64,000 nt of DNA from SPCO01 sp964579825 (GTDB taxonomy: Bacteria; Chloroflexota; Limnocylindria; Limnocylindrales; CSP1-4): the NCBI GenBank assembly GCA_964579825.1, contig CAZOHT010000011.1, forward strand, positions 1-64,000. Direction: 5' to 3'. The notes beneath the pieces were generated by a model. It searched no databases and was not told where the DNA came from. It worked only from the letters and a program-made list of their open reading frames with translations. This document shows positions 28,481 to 37,145 of the stretch, in pieces (the first letter of the stretch is position 1; every line of letters begins with the position of its first letter). The translations under genes and the position numbers were made by a program.

Positions 28481-29706
28481 GTGGTCCGACGTTCTCGGCG
28501 CCGATGCATCCCGAGGATGCCGCGGCCGACCTGGACTCCGAAGGCACGCTCGTCGGAGACGAGGCGATCCGCGACGAGGCCGGTGCGGAGGACGCCGCGG
28601 CGATCTCGCGGGCCGCCCTGGAGGCCGAGGTCGCGGCGGGTGCGACCCTCGGGCGACGCCGCTGGCCGTTGCCCAAGCAGGCGGACCCGAACGCGCCGCT
28701 GCTGGTCGTCGAGAACCTGCGGACCCACTTCACGCTCGAGTCGGGCACCGTCAAGGCGGTCGACGGCGTGAGCTTCACGCTGAACCACGGTGAGGCGCTC
28801 GGGATCGCCGGTGAATCGGGCTGTGGCAAGACGACGACCGCCCTGTCGCTCGTCAGGATCCTGCCGTCCAACGCGAAGATCGTCGACGGCAGCGTCAAGC
28901 TGATGGGGATCGACCTGGTCACCAAGTCCGAGACGGGCCTCCGTCGGTACCGGTGGCGCGAGATCAGCATCGTCTTCCAGGGCGCGATGAACGCGCTCAA
29001 CCCGGTCCAGCGGGTGCGGGACCAGATCGCCGAGCCGATCGTCGAGCGCCTGGGTCAATCGCCCGAGGCCGCCCGCAAGCGGGCCGGCGAGCTGCTGGAG
29101 CTCGTCGGGATCCCGAAGAAGCGCGGCAAGGCGTACCCGCACGAACTGTCCGGCGGCATGCGCCAGCGCGCGATGATCGCGATGGCCCTGGCGTGCGACC
29201 CGGCCGTGGTCATCGGCGACGAACCGACCACCGCGCTCGACGTCATGGTCCAGGCGCAGATCCTGCAACTGCTGGAGGATCTCCGGCACAAGCTGGGCCT
29301 GTCCCTGGTGCTCATCACCCACGACCTGTCGGTCATCGCCGAGACCTGCGACCGGACGATGATCATGTACGCGGGTCGGGTCGCCGAGGAGGGTCCGGTC
29401 TCGGAGATCTTCCGTCGACCGCGTCACCCATACACGCAGAAGCTGCTGGCCGCATTCCCGAACATCCACGCCGACCGGCGGACGCTCGACGTCATCCCCG
29501 GCTCGCCACCGGATCTGCGCGACCCGCCGCCGGGCTGCCGCTTCGCGCCGCGCTGCGCGTTCGCGATGGATGTGTGCACGGAGGTCGTGCCGCCCGAGGT
29601 GACGTTCGACGGCGTCCGGGTCGCCTGCCACCTGTACCCCGAAGGCAGCGACGGGGTCCCGATCACCGTGCCACCCGAGCCGGTCGGGGCTGGAGCGCCG
29701 GCGTGA
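28477..29706 (+). CDS. Peptide ABC transporter ATP-binding protein (DppD-type)
   Basis: 409-residue nucleotide-binding subunit. Walker A GESGCGKTT, signature ELSGGMRQR, Walker B VVIGDEPTTALD and the C-terminal oligopeptide_HPY zinc/iron-cysteine region (PPGCRFAPRCAFAMDVC) identify it. Unusually, about 70 residues of acidic, alanine-rich sequence precede the first ABC strand; the next upstream start codon choices do not remove it. It pairs with the DppF-type ATPase. Confidence 0.93.
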   Translation: MSGPTFSAPMHPEDAAADLDSEGTLVGDEAIRDEAGAEDAAAISRAALEAEVAAGATLGRRRWPLPKQADPNAPLLVVENLRTHFTLESGTVKAVDGVSFTLNHGEALGIAGESGCGKTTTALSLVRILPSNAKIVDGSVKLMGIDLVTKSETGLRRYRWREISIVFQGAMNALNPVQRVRDQIAEPIVERLGQSPEAARKRAGELLELVGIPKKRGKAYPHELSGGMRQRAMIAMALACDPAVVIGDEPTTALDVMVQAQILQLLEDLRHKLGLSLVLITHDLSVIAETCDRTMIMYAGRVAEEGPVSEIFRRPRHPYTQKLLAAFPNIHADRRTLDVIPGSPPDLRDPPPGCRFAPRCAFAMDVCTEVVPPEVTFDGVRVACHLYPEGSDGVPITVPPEPVGAGAPA

Positions 29707-30881
29707 GCGAGGAGCCCGTGTCCGCCGCCGCCGATCCAGGGATCCCGGACCCGCCTGACGCGCCGGCCGTGCCTGACGCGCCGGCCGTGCCCGACGCGCC
29801 GGCCGTGCCGCTGGTCGAGGTCAAGGGCCTCGAGGTCCACTTCCCGATCCGCGGCGGCATCATGGACTCCCTCCGCCGACGCGCTCGGGGCTATGTCCGG
29901 GCGGTCGACGGGGTCGACCTGACCCTCAACCGGGGTGAGGTCCTCGCGCTCGTCGGCGAGTCCGGCAGTGGCAAGACCACGACCGGGCGGGTCATCGTGA
30001 AGCTCACGAAGCAGACCGGCGGCAGCCTGACATTCGAAGGTCGCGACGTGAGTGCGCTGTGGGGCGCCTCGAAGCTGCGTCCCTACCGTCGTCGCGTGCA
30101 GCTCATCTTCCAGGACCCCTACGAGACCCTGAACCCGAAGCAGTCCATCTACGACTTCGTGGCCGAACCGCTGGCGGTCAACGGCCTCGCGACGGGCGAA
30201 GCGCGTCGTCCTCGGGTCTTCGCGGCCCTGGAATCGGCCGGGCTGCGGCCGGCGTCGGACTTCGCGTTCCGCTTCCCGCATGAGCTGTCCGGTGGGCAGC
30301 GACAGCGCGTCGTCATCGCCGGAGCCCTGGTGATGGACCCCGACATCATCGTGGCCGACGAGCCGGTCTCGATGCTCGACGTGTCCATCCGCACGGAGCT
30401 GCTGCGGCTCATGCTGGATCTCCGCCGTGAGCGTGGCCTGACCTACCTGTTCATCACCCACGACCTGTCGCTGGCCTGGGTCATCGCGGACCGGATCGCC
30501 GTCATGTACCTGGGCAAGATCATGGAGATCGGGCCGGCCGAGCGGGTCATCCGCTCGCCGCGCAACCCGTACACGCAGGCGCTGGTGTCGGTCTCGCCGT
30601 CACCGGATCCACCCTCCATCGGCGGGCGAGCGCGTCGCACGATCCTCGAGGGCGAGACGCCGGATGCGGCGCACATCCCGCCCGGGTGCCGCTTCCATCC
30701 GCGCTGTCCGGTGGCCTTCGATCGATGCAAGGTGGAGGAGCCCCCGCTGTTCGACGTCGGCGGCGGCCAGTCGGCAGCCTGCTGGCTGGCGAAGGACGGT
30801 CAGTTGCCGGTCGTGGAGCCGGTCGTTGAGCCGGTCGGGGCCCCGGCCGGGCCAGTCGAGGCGGCATCCGACCCGACATGA
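29703..30881 (+). CDS. Peptide ABC transporter ATP-binding protein (DppF-type)
   Basis: 392-residue partner ATPase with Walker A GESGSGKTT, signature ELSGGQRQR, Walker B IIVADEPVSMLD and the C-terminal PPGCRFHPRCPVAFDRC region. Start is GTG 29703, overlapping the DppD stop. The N terminus has a threefold tandem PDAPAV repeat encoded by three 18-bp units, a short extension before the ABC domain. Overlaps the following DinB gene by 4 bp. Confidence 0.93.
   Translation: MSEEPVSAAADPGIPDPPDAPAVPDAPAVPDAPAVPLVEVKGLEVHFPIRGGIMDSLRRRARGYVRAVDGVDLTLNRGEVLALVGESGSGKTTTGRVIVKLTKQTGGSLTFEGRDVSALWGASKLRPYRRRVQLIFQDPYETLNPKQSIYDFVAEPLAVNGLATGEARRPRVFAALESAGLRPASDFAFRFPHELSGGQRQRVVIAGALVMDPDIIVADEPVSMLDVSIRTELLRLMLDLRRERGLTYLFITHDLSLAWVIADRIAVMYLGKIMEIGPAERVIRSPRNPYTQALVSVSPSPDPPSIGGRARRTILEGETPDAAHIPPGCRFHPRCPVAFDRCKVEEPPLFDVGGGQSAACWLAKDGQLPVVEPVVEPVGAPAGPVEAASDPT
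29754..29807 (+). repeat. Three tandem 18-bp units inside the DppF-type gene
   Basis: Units at 29754-29771, 29772-29789 and 29790-29807 (CCTGACGCGCCGGCCGTG; the third with one change) encode PDAPAV three times. In-frame repeat likely to vary in number by slippage. Confidence 0.9.
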
Positions 30882-31417
30882 CCGACGTGGCGCCACTGTC
30901 GATCGCCAGGATCGCCGACCTGCTCGAGGCCGGTGCCCGGATCGTCGAGGCGGAGATCGGGGCGCTCGGCGACGAGTCCGGCTGGCGGCCCGCTCCGGGC
31001 GAATGGAGCGCGAACGAGTGCGTCGGGCACCTCATCGAGGCCGAGCGGCGCGGCTTCGCCGGTCGCGTCCAGGCGATCCTCGCGACCGAACGACCGGACA
31101 TCTCGGCCGATCTCGAGTCGTGGGACCCACCGCTGGTCGCCGAGGCCAGGCGCGATCACGAGCGCGACGGTGGGGAACTCGTCGCGGAGTTCATGGCGAT
31201 GCGGACCGCCGGCGTCGCCATCGTGCGCGGGCTGACGCCGGACGACCTGCCGCGGATCGGCGTGCATCCGGCCGTGGGCCCGCTCCGCGTCGACGAGGTC
31301 ATCGGCGAGTGGGTGCACCACGACCGGAATCACATCCGGCAGTTGCTCGAGGTGACCCAGTCGCGCGTGTGGGGCCAGATGGGCACCGCGCGCCGGTTCA
31401 GCCTCGAGGATCTCTAG
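30878..31417 (+). CDS. DinB-like metal-dependent protein
   Basis: 179 residues of the DinB/YfiT four-helix-bundle superfamily. An N-terminal histidine (ECVGHLIEAERR) and the C-terminal pair in GEWVHHDRNHIRQL supply the metal triad. Related enzymes are thiol-dependent S-transferases or hydrolases; activity here is unknown. Coupled by a 4-bp overlap to the peptide importer, so it may act on imported thiol compounds. Its stop codon shares CTAG with the convergent aquaporin stop. Confidence 0.82.
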   Translation: MTDVAPLSIARIADLLEAGARIVEAEIGALGDESGWRPAPGEWSANECVGHLIEAERRGFAGRVQAILATERPDISADLESWDPPLVAEARRDHERDGGELVAEFMAMRTAGVAIVRGLTPDDLPRIGVHPAVGPLRVDEVIGEWVHHDRNHIRQLLEVTQSRVWGQMGTARRFSLEDL

Positions 31418-32082
31418 GCGGCCGGCGGCTCCGACCGCTCCATCAGGCGGAAGACCCCGAAGCCGATGATCCCACCGATGGTCGGGCCGACCAGGTAGAT
31501 CCACAGCGAGGACAGATCGCCGCCGACGACGGCCGAGCCGATCGACCGGGCCGGGTTGACCGACGAGCCGCTCAGCGTGGCGATCGCGAAGTGGATGGCG
31601 ACGAGGGTCAGCGGGATGAAGATCGCAGCGAGGCTGCCGGCCCGCTTCGAGGTCGTCAGGATCACCACGAGGAAGATCGCGGTGAAGACCGTTTCGAGGA
31701 CGAGCGCTCCGATGTCGGTGATGCCGGTGCCGGGCTGGGTGATGCCGGCGGCGACCGCGGCCTGGCTGACCGTGACGAGGACGACCGCCGCGGCCGCGAT
31801 CGCGCCGATGATCTGCGCCACGATGTAGCCGACGGCCTCGACCGGGGTGGTGCGCTTGTCGAGGACCATGGCGACCGTCACGGCCGGATTGTAGTGACCC
31901 CCGGAGATGTGTCCGAAGGCGGCGATGGCGGCGAGCAGGCCGAGGCCGAACGAGAACGGCACGACCAGGAGCCCGGCGGTCGGCGGTGCCGCCGCGTTGA
32001 ACGCCGCGACGGACGCATAGCCGATCATCATGAACAGGAACGTGCCGATCAGTTCCGCGAGGTACTTGGGTGCGCTGGACAA
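31414..32082 (-). CDS. Aquaporin / MIP-family channel
   Basis: 222-residue water or small-solute channel with six membrane helices and both NPA half-helix motifs: HYNPAVTV and SVNPARSI (the second supplies the selectivity arginine). No ATG begins the protein; the start is a TTG at 32082 placed 7 nt after GGAGGG, and the N terminus then reads SSAPKYLAELIGTF as in AqpZ-type proteins. Water versus glycerol selectivity cannot be called. Confidence 0.92.
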   Translation of the reverse strand: MSSAPKYLAELIGTFLFMMIGYASVAAFNAAAPPTAGLLVVPFSFGLGLLAAIAAFGHISGGHYNPAVTVAMVLDKRTTPVEAVGYIVAQIIGAIAAAAVVLVTVSQAAVAAGITQPGTGITDIGALVLETVFTAIFLVVILTTSKRAGSLAAIFIPLTLVAIHFAIATLSGSSVNPARSIGSAVVGGDLSSLWIYLVGPTIGGIIGFGVFRLMERSEPPAA

Positions 32083-32126
32083 GGTAGATCCCTCCGATCC
32101 CTGGTAACTGGCTGGTTGTCGGGCGC

Positions 32127-32753
32127 TCACACGATACCCAGTGTGACCCGCGCAGCGCGAATCAGGAGCGCGTCGCGCCAGGTCCGACAGAGCACCTCGA
32201 CCAGCTCGAGCCGATCGGTCGCGCTGGCCAGGTCGTCGCCGACGGCGACCGCTCCATGGCGCTCCAGCAGGACCGCCCCAGGGAGCGGCTCGGGTGGCTC
32301 GACGAGAGCGACGGCGATCCGATCGGCCAGTTCCTGGCTGCCCATCTCGCCGAACGTGAGGTACGGGAGTCGGGGCAGGAACAGCGCGGTCTCGGGGAGG
32401 GCGGTCGGGTCCGGGACCTCGCCGGCGAGGGTCAGCGCCATCGACGCCGGCAAGTGGGCGTGGGCGACCGCCCCGATGTCCGGCCGGCTCGTGTAGGCCG
32501 CCAGGTGGATGGCCAGGTCCGACGACGGCCGGAGGCCGGACCGCGACCGCGGCTCCGCGTCCGGATGGTCCAGCCGGACGATGACGAGGTCGGTGGGCTC
32601 GAGTTCGTCCTTTCGACGCCCGGACGGGGTGATGACCAGCCGCGCTCCATCGAGCCGGACCGACAGGTTGCCCTCGCCCGCGCTGATGAGCCCCCGCGCG
32701 CCGAGCCGCCGGCCGGATCGCAGGATCGTGTCGGTGGCGGTCGCGAGGTCCAT
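32127..32753 (-). CDS. Class II aldolase/adducin-family protein
   Basis: 208 residues of the zinc-dependent FucA/AraD/adducin family. GEGNLSVR and TPSGRRKDEL bind the substrate phosphate in characterised members; AHAHLPASM and ERHGAV supply zinc histidines. The carbonyl substrate is unknown. A TAGGAT -10 gives a leaderless ATG. It is divergent from the MFS gene by 44 bp, with back-to-back promoters. Confidence 0.87.
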   Translation of the reverse strand: MDLATATDTILRSGRRLGARGLISAGEGNLSVRLDGARLVITPSGRRKDELEPTDLVIVRLDHPDAEPRSRSGLRPSSDLAIHLAAYTSRPDIGAVAHAHLPASMALTLAGEVPDPTALPETALFLPRLPYLTFGEMGSQELADRIAVALVEPPEPLPGAVLLERHGAVAVGDDLASATDRLELVEVLCRTWRDALLIRAARVTLGIV

Positions 32754-32759
32754 CCCGGC

Positions 32760-32765
32760 ATCCTA
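32760..32765 (-). promoter_or_regulatory. -10 element, leaderless start of aldolase gene
   Basis: Minus-strand TAGGAT, 6 nt, ATG at 32753. Confidence 0.55.
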
Positions 32766-32785
32766 CGAGGCGCGGGGCCGCCCCG

Positions 32786-32791
32786 TACCAT
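32786..32791 (+). promoter_or_regulatory. -10 element, leaderless start of MFS gene
   Basis: TACCAT, 6 nt, GTG at 32798. Divergent from the aldolase promoter 20 bp away. Confidence 0.55.
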
Positions 32792-32797
32792 CCAGCG

Positions 32798-34057
32798 GTG
32801 ACCGAACCGACGCCGCCCGAGGCCGAGCCCGCGCACCAGGTGGCCGAACCACTCGGTCGGAACCGCGACTTCAAGGTCGTCCTCGGAACGCAGGCCGTGT
32901 CGGCCTTCGGTGACGCGATCAGTTTCACGGCGCTGCCGCTCCTGGTCCTGGCGCTCACCGGCTCGGGCCTGGCCATGGGCGTCGTCGGGGCGCTGCAGAC
33001 GATCCCGGACCTGTTCCTCGCGATGCTGGCCGGCGCGCTCGCGGATCGCAGCGACCGCAAGCGGATGATGCTGCTGGCCGATCTCGGTCGCGCCGGCCTG
33101 ACGGCCCTCATCCCCCTGTCGGTCATGCTGGACGGGCCGACGATGGGCGTCATCCTGCTCGTCGCCGCGCCGATGAGCATCCTGCGGGCCTTCTTCCTGG
33201 CCGGCTACACGGCGTCCGTACCGGCACTCGTCGGGCGGTCGCACGTGGGCCGGGCGAACTCGTACTTCGAGGCGATCTACTCGGTCGGATTCATCCTGGG
33301 CCCGGCCATCGCGGGCATCCTCGCGACCACGATCGGTCCGGGCCCGACGCTCGCCATCGATGCCGTGTCGTTCGCCCTGTCCGGCTTGGGGCTGCTGCTC
33401 GTGCGGCGTGACCTGCGGGCCCCGATCGATCGCCCGCGCGAACCGCTGCTGACTGAGATCCGACAGGGGATCGACTTCATCCTCGGCCATCGGACCCTTC
33501 GCGTCGTCATCCTGTTCTGGGGTCTCGTCTCGATCACCATCGCGTCGATCGTGTCCGCACTGGCCGTCCACATCACGATCGATCTGGGGCTGCCCGCCTC
33601 GGTCCTCGGGATCATCCTCACCGCGTTCGGCGGCGGGACGATCACCGGCGCCCTGCTCATGTCGCGGGTGAACCAGCAGCGCCCGGCGCCGCTCATGCTC
33701 GGCGGGACGGTGGCCACCGGGAGCATGCTGCTCGTCATCGCGACGGCGGCCCCCGTCCCGATCCTGATGGCCGCGGCCTTCGGCTTCGGGATCGCCCAGT
33801 CGGTGGTCATGCTGACCTATATCACCTACCGGACGACCATCTCGCCGGACGAGCTCCTGGGCCGGATCGGCAGCACAGCACGCACGATCTCGCTGGGCCT
33901 CCAGCCGATCGGTCTGATCGTCGGCGGGCTCGTCATCGATGCGACGAGCGGCTCGACCGCCCTCATCGTCATGGGCCTCGGTGAGATCCTCATCTGCGCG
34001 GTCTTCGCGAGCGTCCCGTCCATGCGCCGCGCGAGCGCGACGCTGGGACGTGCCTGA
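32798..34057 (+). CDS. MFS transporter (MFS_3-like exporter)
   Basis: 419 residues with about twelve membrane helices. The motif between helices 2 and 3 (LAGALADRSDRKRMM) is the MFS signature G-x-LaDr-G-rr. Similar in layout to the exporter at 47432-48742 and to enterobactin/macrolide-efflux type proteins. Substrate unknown. GTG start set by the leaderless promoter. Confidence 0.9.
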   Translation: MTEPTPPEAEPAHQVAEPLGRNRDFKVVLGTQAVSAFGDAISFTALPLLVLALTGSGLAMGVVGALQTIPDLFLAMLAGALADRSDRKRMMLLADLGRAGLTALIPLSVMLDGPTMGVILLVAAPMSILRAFFLAGYTASVPALVGRSHVGRANSYFEAIYSVGFILGPAIAGILATTIGPGPTLAIDAVSFALSGLGLLLVRRDLRAPIDRPREPLLTEIRQGIDFILGHRTLRVVILFWGLVSITIASIVSALAVHITIDLGLPASVLGIILTAFGGGTITGALLMSRVNQQRPAPLMLGGTVATGSMLLVIATAAPVPILMAAAFGFGIAQSVVMLTYITYRTTISPDELLGRIGSTARTISLGLQPIGLIVGGLVIDATSGSTALIVMGLGEILICAVFASVPSMRRASATLGRA

Positions 34058-34060
34058 GCG

Positions 34061-34201
34061 TCAGGCGGCCGCGGCCAGGACCGCGGGCTCATCGGCGGCC
34101 AGATGGGCCACGACGCCACACGCGTCGCAGGTGACGAGGTCCGCCTCGTCGTCCAGCGCGACGTGGCCGTCGCACCAGGGGCATTCGAGCGAGATCGTCA
34201 T
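34061..34201 (-). CDS. Small double-CxxC zinc-ribbon protein
   Basis: A 46-residue protein: MTISLECPWCDGHVALD... followed by a second CDAC and an Ala-rich tail. Two CxxC knuckles 18 residues apart suggest one zinc. Function unknown; similar mini-ribbons are common in high-GC genomes. The ATG at 34201 is preferred; in-frame Met codons exist at 34216 and 34261. Ends 4 bp from the convergent MFS gene. Confidence 0.7.
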   Translation of the reverse strand: MTISLECPWCDGHVALDDEADLVTCDACGVVAHLAADEPAVLAAAA

Positions 34202-34269
34202 GGTCCGGTCCTCCATCGTCAGGGCGTCGACTGACTCGAGACTGGACCCGGTCTGTGACACCTACCCTG

Positions 34270-34866
34270 TCACACCGCTCCCACGTAGCGGAAACACGAG
34301 GGCAGGTGGTCGTCCACGAGGCCGATGCTCTGCATGTGGGCGTACATGATCGTCGAGCCCACGAAGCGGAAGCCACGCCGGTAGAGGTCGGCCGACAGGG
34401 CATCGGACTCGGGCGTCGTGACCGGGATGTCGCCCGGGCCGGCGGTCACCGGGAGACGACGCGGCGGTGGCGGCACGATCGTCGCGAGGTACGCCTCGAA
34501 CGACCCGAACTCGGCGACGACGTCGAGGAAGCGCCGTGCGTTCACGATCGTGCAGCCGATCTTCGACCGGTTCCGCACGATCCCTGGATCGGCCATGAGT
34601 CGGGCCCGGTCCGTCTCGTCGAACGCGGCGACCACGACCGGATCGAACCCTCGGAACGCGGTCCGGAACGCGCGCCGCTTGTGCAGGATGGTCGACCACG
34701 ACAGGCCGGCCTGGAAGGACTCCAGGGCGAGTCGCTCGAAGTGGTCGACCGCACCGACGATGGGGCGACCCCACTCGTCGTCGTGATACGCGATCATCTC
34801 GGGGTCCGGCCGGGTGGACTCGGCGCTCGACCACGGGCAGCGAGGCGGCTCCGGCCGCGACTCCAC
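34270..34866 (-). CDS. tag: DNA-3-methyladenine glycosylase I
   Basis: 198-residue HhH-family glycosylase excising 3-methyladenine from alkylated DNA. Family marks: cysteine of RCPWS, YHDDEWGRP, ESFQAGLSW, and the C-terminal zinc-binding HMQSIGLVDDHLPSCF. The start is a GTG at 34866, five bases after the SpoIID-like gene ends, so the two are in one transcript; the open frame upstream of it only overlaps that gene. Confidence 0.93.
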   Translation of the reverse strand: MESRPEPPRCPWSSAESTRPDPEMIAYHDDEWGRPIVGAVDHFERLALESFQAGLSWSTILHKRRAFRTAFRGFDPVVVAAFDETDRARLMADPGIVRNRSKIGCTIVNARRFLDVVAEFGSFEAYLATIVPPPPRRLPVTAGPGDIPVTTPESDALSADLYRRGFRFVGSTIMYAHMQSIGLVDDHLPSCFRYVGAV

Positions 34867-34871
34867 GGCCG

Positions 34872-36479
34872 TCAGGGGATCGCCGCGAGCGCGAACAGGG
34901 TGCTGCGCAGCATCGGATCCGCGCTCCCCTTGCCGGCGTTGAACACGGACCGGAAGACATCGCCCGAGACCCGCTTCGTACCGGCCGTCCCGATGAGCGT
35001 GACGCTGCGATACCGCCCCGACACGCCCCGGTCGCGCAGGTCGAGCGCGGTCAGCGTGCCGACGTTCGTCCGGGCGTCCGTGGCGAAGATCGCCGAGAGT
35101 GCGACGCGCGTATACGTCTTCGTCTGCCAGGTGGCGTACGGGGCGGCCGCGTCGAACGCCCGGCCGTCCGGCGCGCGATCGGACGACCCGCGCAGGTAGC
35201 TGACCGGGCCGGCCACGACGGCCCCGGTCGCCGACACGTAGACGTTCTCGTTGTGCTCCGTCGCGCCACCGCCGGTCGAGTGGAACAGCGTGTTGGCGAT
35301 GCTGGAGCCGCTCTTGAGGATGACGCCCGACGTCGCGCGGATGAGGGCATTCGTCGTGGCGGTCTCGCCCTTGACGCCTCGATAGACCTGCGAACTCGTC
35401 GTGTCGGTCACGTCGTAGTACGACACCCCAGGGCGGAGGCGGCGTGCCGCGTACGAGCGGGCGGCGATCGTCTGGGCCTTGAGCGCCTCGGCCGGCCACG
35501 ACGCGGGCATCTCGGCCGGCACCACGCCCGGCAGGTACAGCTCCATCCGGACCTCGTTGACGACCGACACGGTCGGGGCGATCGAGGACGTGTAGAGGCG
35601 CAGGAACCCGCGATACGTGTCGTAGGTCGACGGCTTCGAGTAGACCTGCAGGCGGCCGCTGCCGGTCGCCCCGCGGACGACGAGCGTCGTCGGCTTCGGT
35701 CCGTCATGGAGGATCGTGCCGCTCGGGGCGTTGACCCGGATCCGCCAGGTGGTGCGCGGGCCCGAGGCGGTCGTCGTCGTGGTCGGGATCACCCGCAGCA
35801 TCGAATCGACCGGGAACGTCTTGGCGATCCCGTCGATGGTCCAGGGCGTCGTGCGCCCGTAGATGCGGAGCGGCTTCGCGGCCGTCGCTCCCCAGTGCGA
35901 CAGGACCAGCACGCGAACGGGGGCGTACGGATCCATCGAACCGAGTGTCGTGCCCTGGTAGTAGTGGGCCAGGATCGCCGGCGCGTCCTGGCCGGCGAGG
36001 GCTCGTCCGCGCGCACCGTACTGCGACAGCCCTACGCCGTGGCCATAGCCGCGGCCGAACAACGTGACCGTCGAGCCTAGCGTCGTCGGGCCGGTCGGGA
36101 CGGGCGTGGGTGTGGGGGTCGGGACGGGCGTAGGTGAGGGGGTCGGGCTGGGACTCGGCGTCGGTTCCGGTGTCGGCGTCGGACTGGGACTCGGCGTCGG
36201 ATCCGGCGTCGGTGTCGGTGTCGGCGTCGGCTCGGCGGTCGGCGTCGGGGTCGGTGTCGGCGTCGGATCGGGCTCGGCGGCGCGGACGCCAAGCGGGATC
36301 CCGACCAGGCTGAACGCGAGGATCAGGATGCCCACGGCGCGAGCCTGGGTTCGAAGCTGGGACCTGGACGCCAACGACAACGCGTGCCTCGTTCGTGCGG
36401 TGACCCAGAGCATGCGTGGTGCGTCCGGTCCACGGCCATGGCCCGTCAGGACCACGTGGCCGCCATCCGAACGAGCCAT
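34872..36479 (-). CDS. Secreted SpoIID/LytB-domain protein with Pro-Thr-Ser stalk
   Basis: 535 residues. An N-terminal hydrophobic segment (AVGILILAFSLVGIPLG) exports it; a PTP/PSP-rich stalk (~residues 70-132, encoded at about 36080-36270) would span the wall; then comes the SpoIID domain with FGRGYGHGVGLSQYGARGRAL and YLPGVVPAEMPASWP, found in peptidoglycan lytic transglycosylases acting on denuded glycan. ATG 36479 is preceded by GGGAGG; a second Met at 36413 would give a shorter n-region. Probably a cell-wall hydrolase, not sporulation-specific. Confidence 0.88.
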   Translation of the reverse strand: MARSDGGHVVLTGHGRGPDAPRMLWVTARTRHALSLASRSQLRTQARAVGILILAFSLVGIPLGVRAAEPDPTPTPTPTPTAEPTPTPTPTPDPTPSPSPTPTPEPTPSPSPTPSPTPVPTPTPTPVPTGPTTLGSTVTLFGRGYGHGVGLSQYGARGRALAGQDAPAILAHYYQGTTLGSMDPYAPVRVLVLSHWGATAAKPLRIYGRTTPWTIDGIAKTFPVDSMLRVIPTTTTTASGPRTTWRIRVNAPSGTILHDGPKPTTLVVRGATGSGRLQVYSKPSTYDTYRGFLRLYTSSIAPTVSVVNEVRMELYLPGVVPAEMPASWPAEALKAQTIAARSYAARRLRPGVSYYDVTDTTSSQVYRGVKGETATTNALIRATSGVILKSGSSIANTLFHSTGGGATEHNENVYVSATGAVVAGPVSYLRGSSDRAPDGRAFDAAAPYATWQTKTYTRVALSAIFATDARTNVGTLTALDLRDRGVSGRYRSVTLIGTAGTKRVSGDVFRSVFNAGKGSADPMLRSTLFALAAIP

Positions 36480-36487
36480 GCACAGGC

Positions 36488-36493
36488 TACCCT
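36488..36493 (+). promoter_or_regulatory. -10 element, leaderless start of small hydrolase gene
   Basis: TACCCT, 6 nt, ATG at 36500; overlaps the Shine-Dalgarno region of the divergent SpoIID-like gene. Confidence 0.5.
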
Positions 36494-36499
36494 CCCGTC

Positions 36500-37015
36500 A
36501 TGGGGTTGCGTCTGTACCTGGGACACGGGGCGAGCGGAACGGCCGCCAGCATGGCGCCGTTCGTGGGTGGCCTGGCCGCCCGCGGGATCGATGCGACCGC
36601 CATCGACCTGCCGAAGCGCAAGGCCGAGGACGCCGTGCCGGCGTTCCACCTGGTCGTCCCGGACGGCCCGGACGTGGCGGTCGGCGGGCACTCGTACGGC
36701 GGCCGCGTCGCCAGTCTCGCGGCTGCGGAGCCCGAGGCGGCCTACCGCGCGCTCGTCCTGTTCAGCTACCCGCTCCACCCGCCCGGCGCCCCGGAACGGA
36801 CCGACGCCCGGATCGCCCACTGGCCGGCCATCCGGTGCCCGGTCCTCCTCCTGTCGGGGGAGTCCGACCCGTTCGCCCGGATCGAGCTGCTGCGGGCGGC
36901 GGTCCCGCGGCTGGCCGACGCGGAACTGGTCACCTACCCGCGGCTCGGGCACACGCTGAAGCCGGTGATGACGGACGTCCTGGATCGCGTGGCGGCCTTC
37001 CTGGCCGCTCTCTGA
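36500..37015 (+). CDS. Small alpha/beta hydrolase (dienelactone-hydrolase-like)
   Basis: 171 residues, a minimal alpha/beta hydrolase. N-terminal LGHGASG, nucleophile elbow GGHSYGGRV, acid in SGESDPFA and histidine in LGHTL complete the triad. This compact form resembles the KANL3/Tex30-like group. Substrate unknown. Divergent from SpoIID by 20 bp. Confidence 0.85.
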   Translation: MGLRLYLGHGASGTAASMAPFVGGLAARGIDATAIDLPKRKAEDAVPAFHLVVPDGPDVAVGGHSYGGRVASLAAAEPEAAYRALVLFSYPLHPPGAPERTDARIAHWPAIRCPVLLLSGESDPFARIELLRAAVPRLADAELVTYPRLGHTLKPVMTDVLDRVAAFLAAL

Positions 37016-37038
37016 TGGCTCGGGGTTGACCGCCGACG

Positions 37039-37044
37039 TATCCT
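37039..37044 (+). promoter_or_regulatory. -10 element for transglycosylase-like gene
   Basis: TATCCT about 100 nt before the TTG start; a 7-bp-arm hairpin (37048-37063) follows in the leader. No well-spaced -35. Confidence 0.35.
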
Positions 37045-37145
37045 GAAGACTCCCCCGGGAGTCCGCGGCCGTCGTCGCGGGACACCCCACAACGCCCGGC
37101 ATCCGACGTGCTCACCGCGTCGTCCGGGTACGGAAGGAGCTCCGA

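Noticed and set aside
29754..29807. Possible CRISPR or satellite repeat
   Set aside because: The three units are contiguous 18-bp in-frame coding repeats without spacers.
36064..36280. Gly-Val repeat protein on the plus strand
   Set aside because: It is the antisense reading of the Pro-Thr-Ser stalk of the SpoIID-like gene.
37016..37145. c-di-AMP riboswitch upstream of the transglycosylase-like gene
   Set aside because: Such genes often carry one, but the conserved ydaO cores are absent; only a short hairpin is present.
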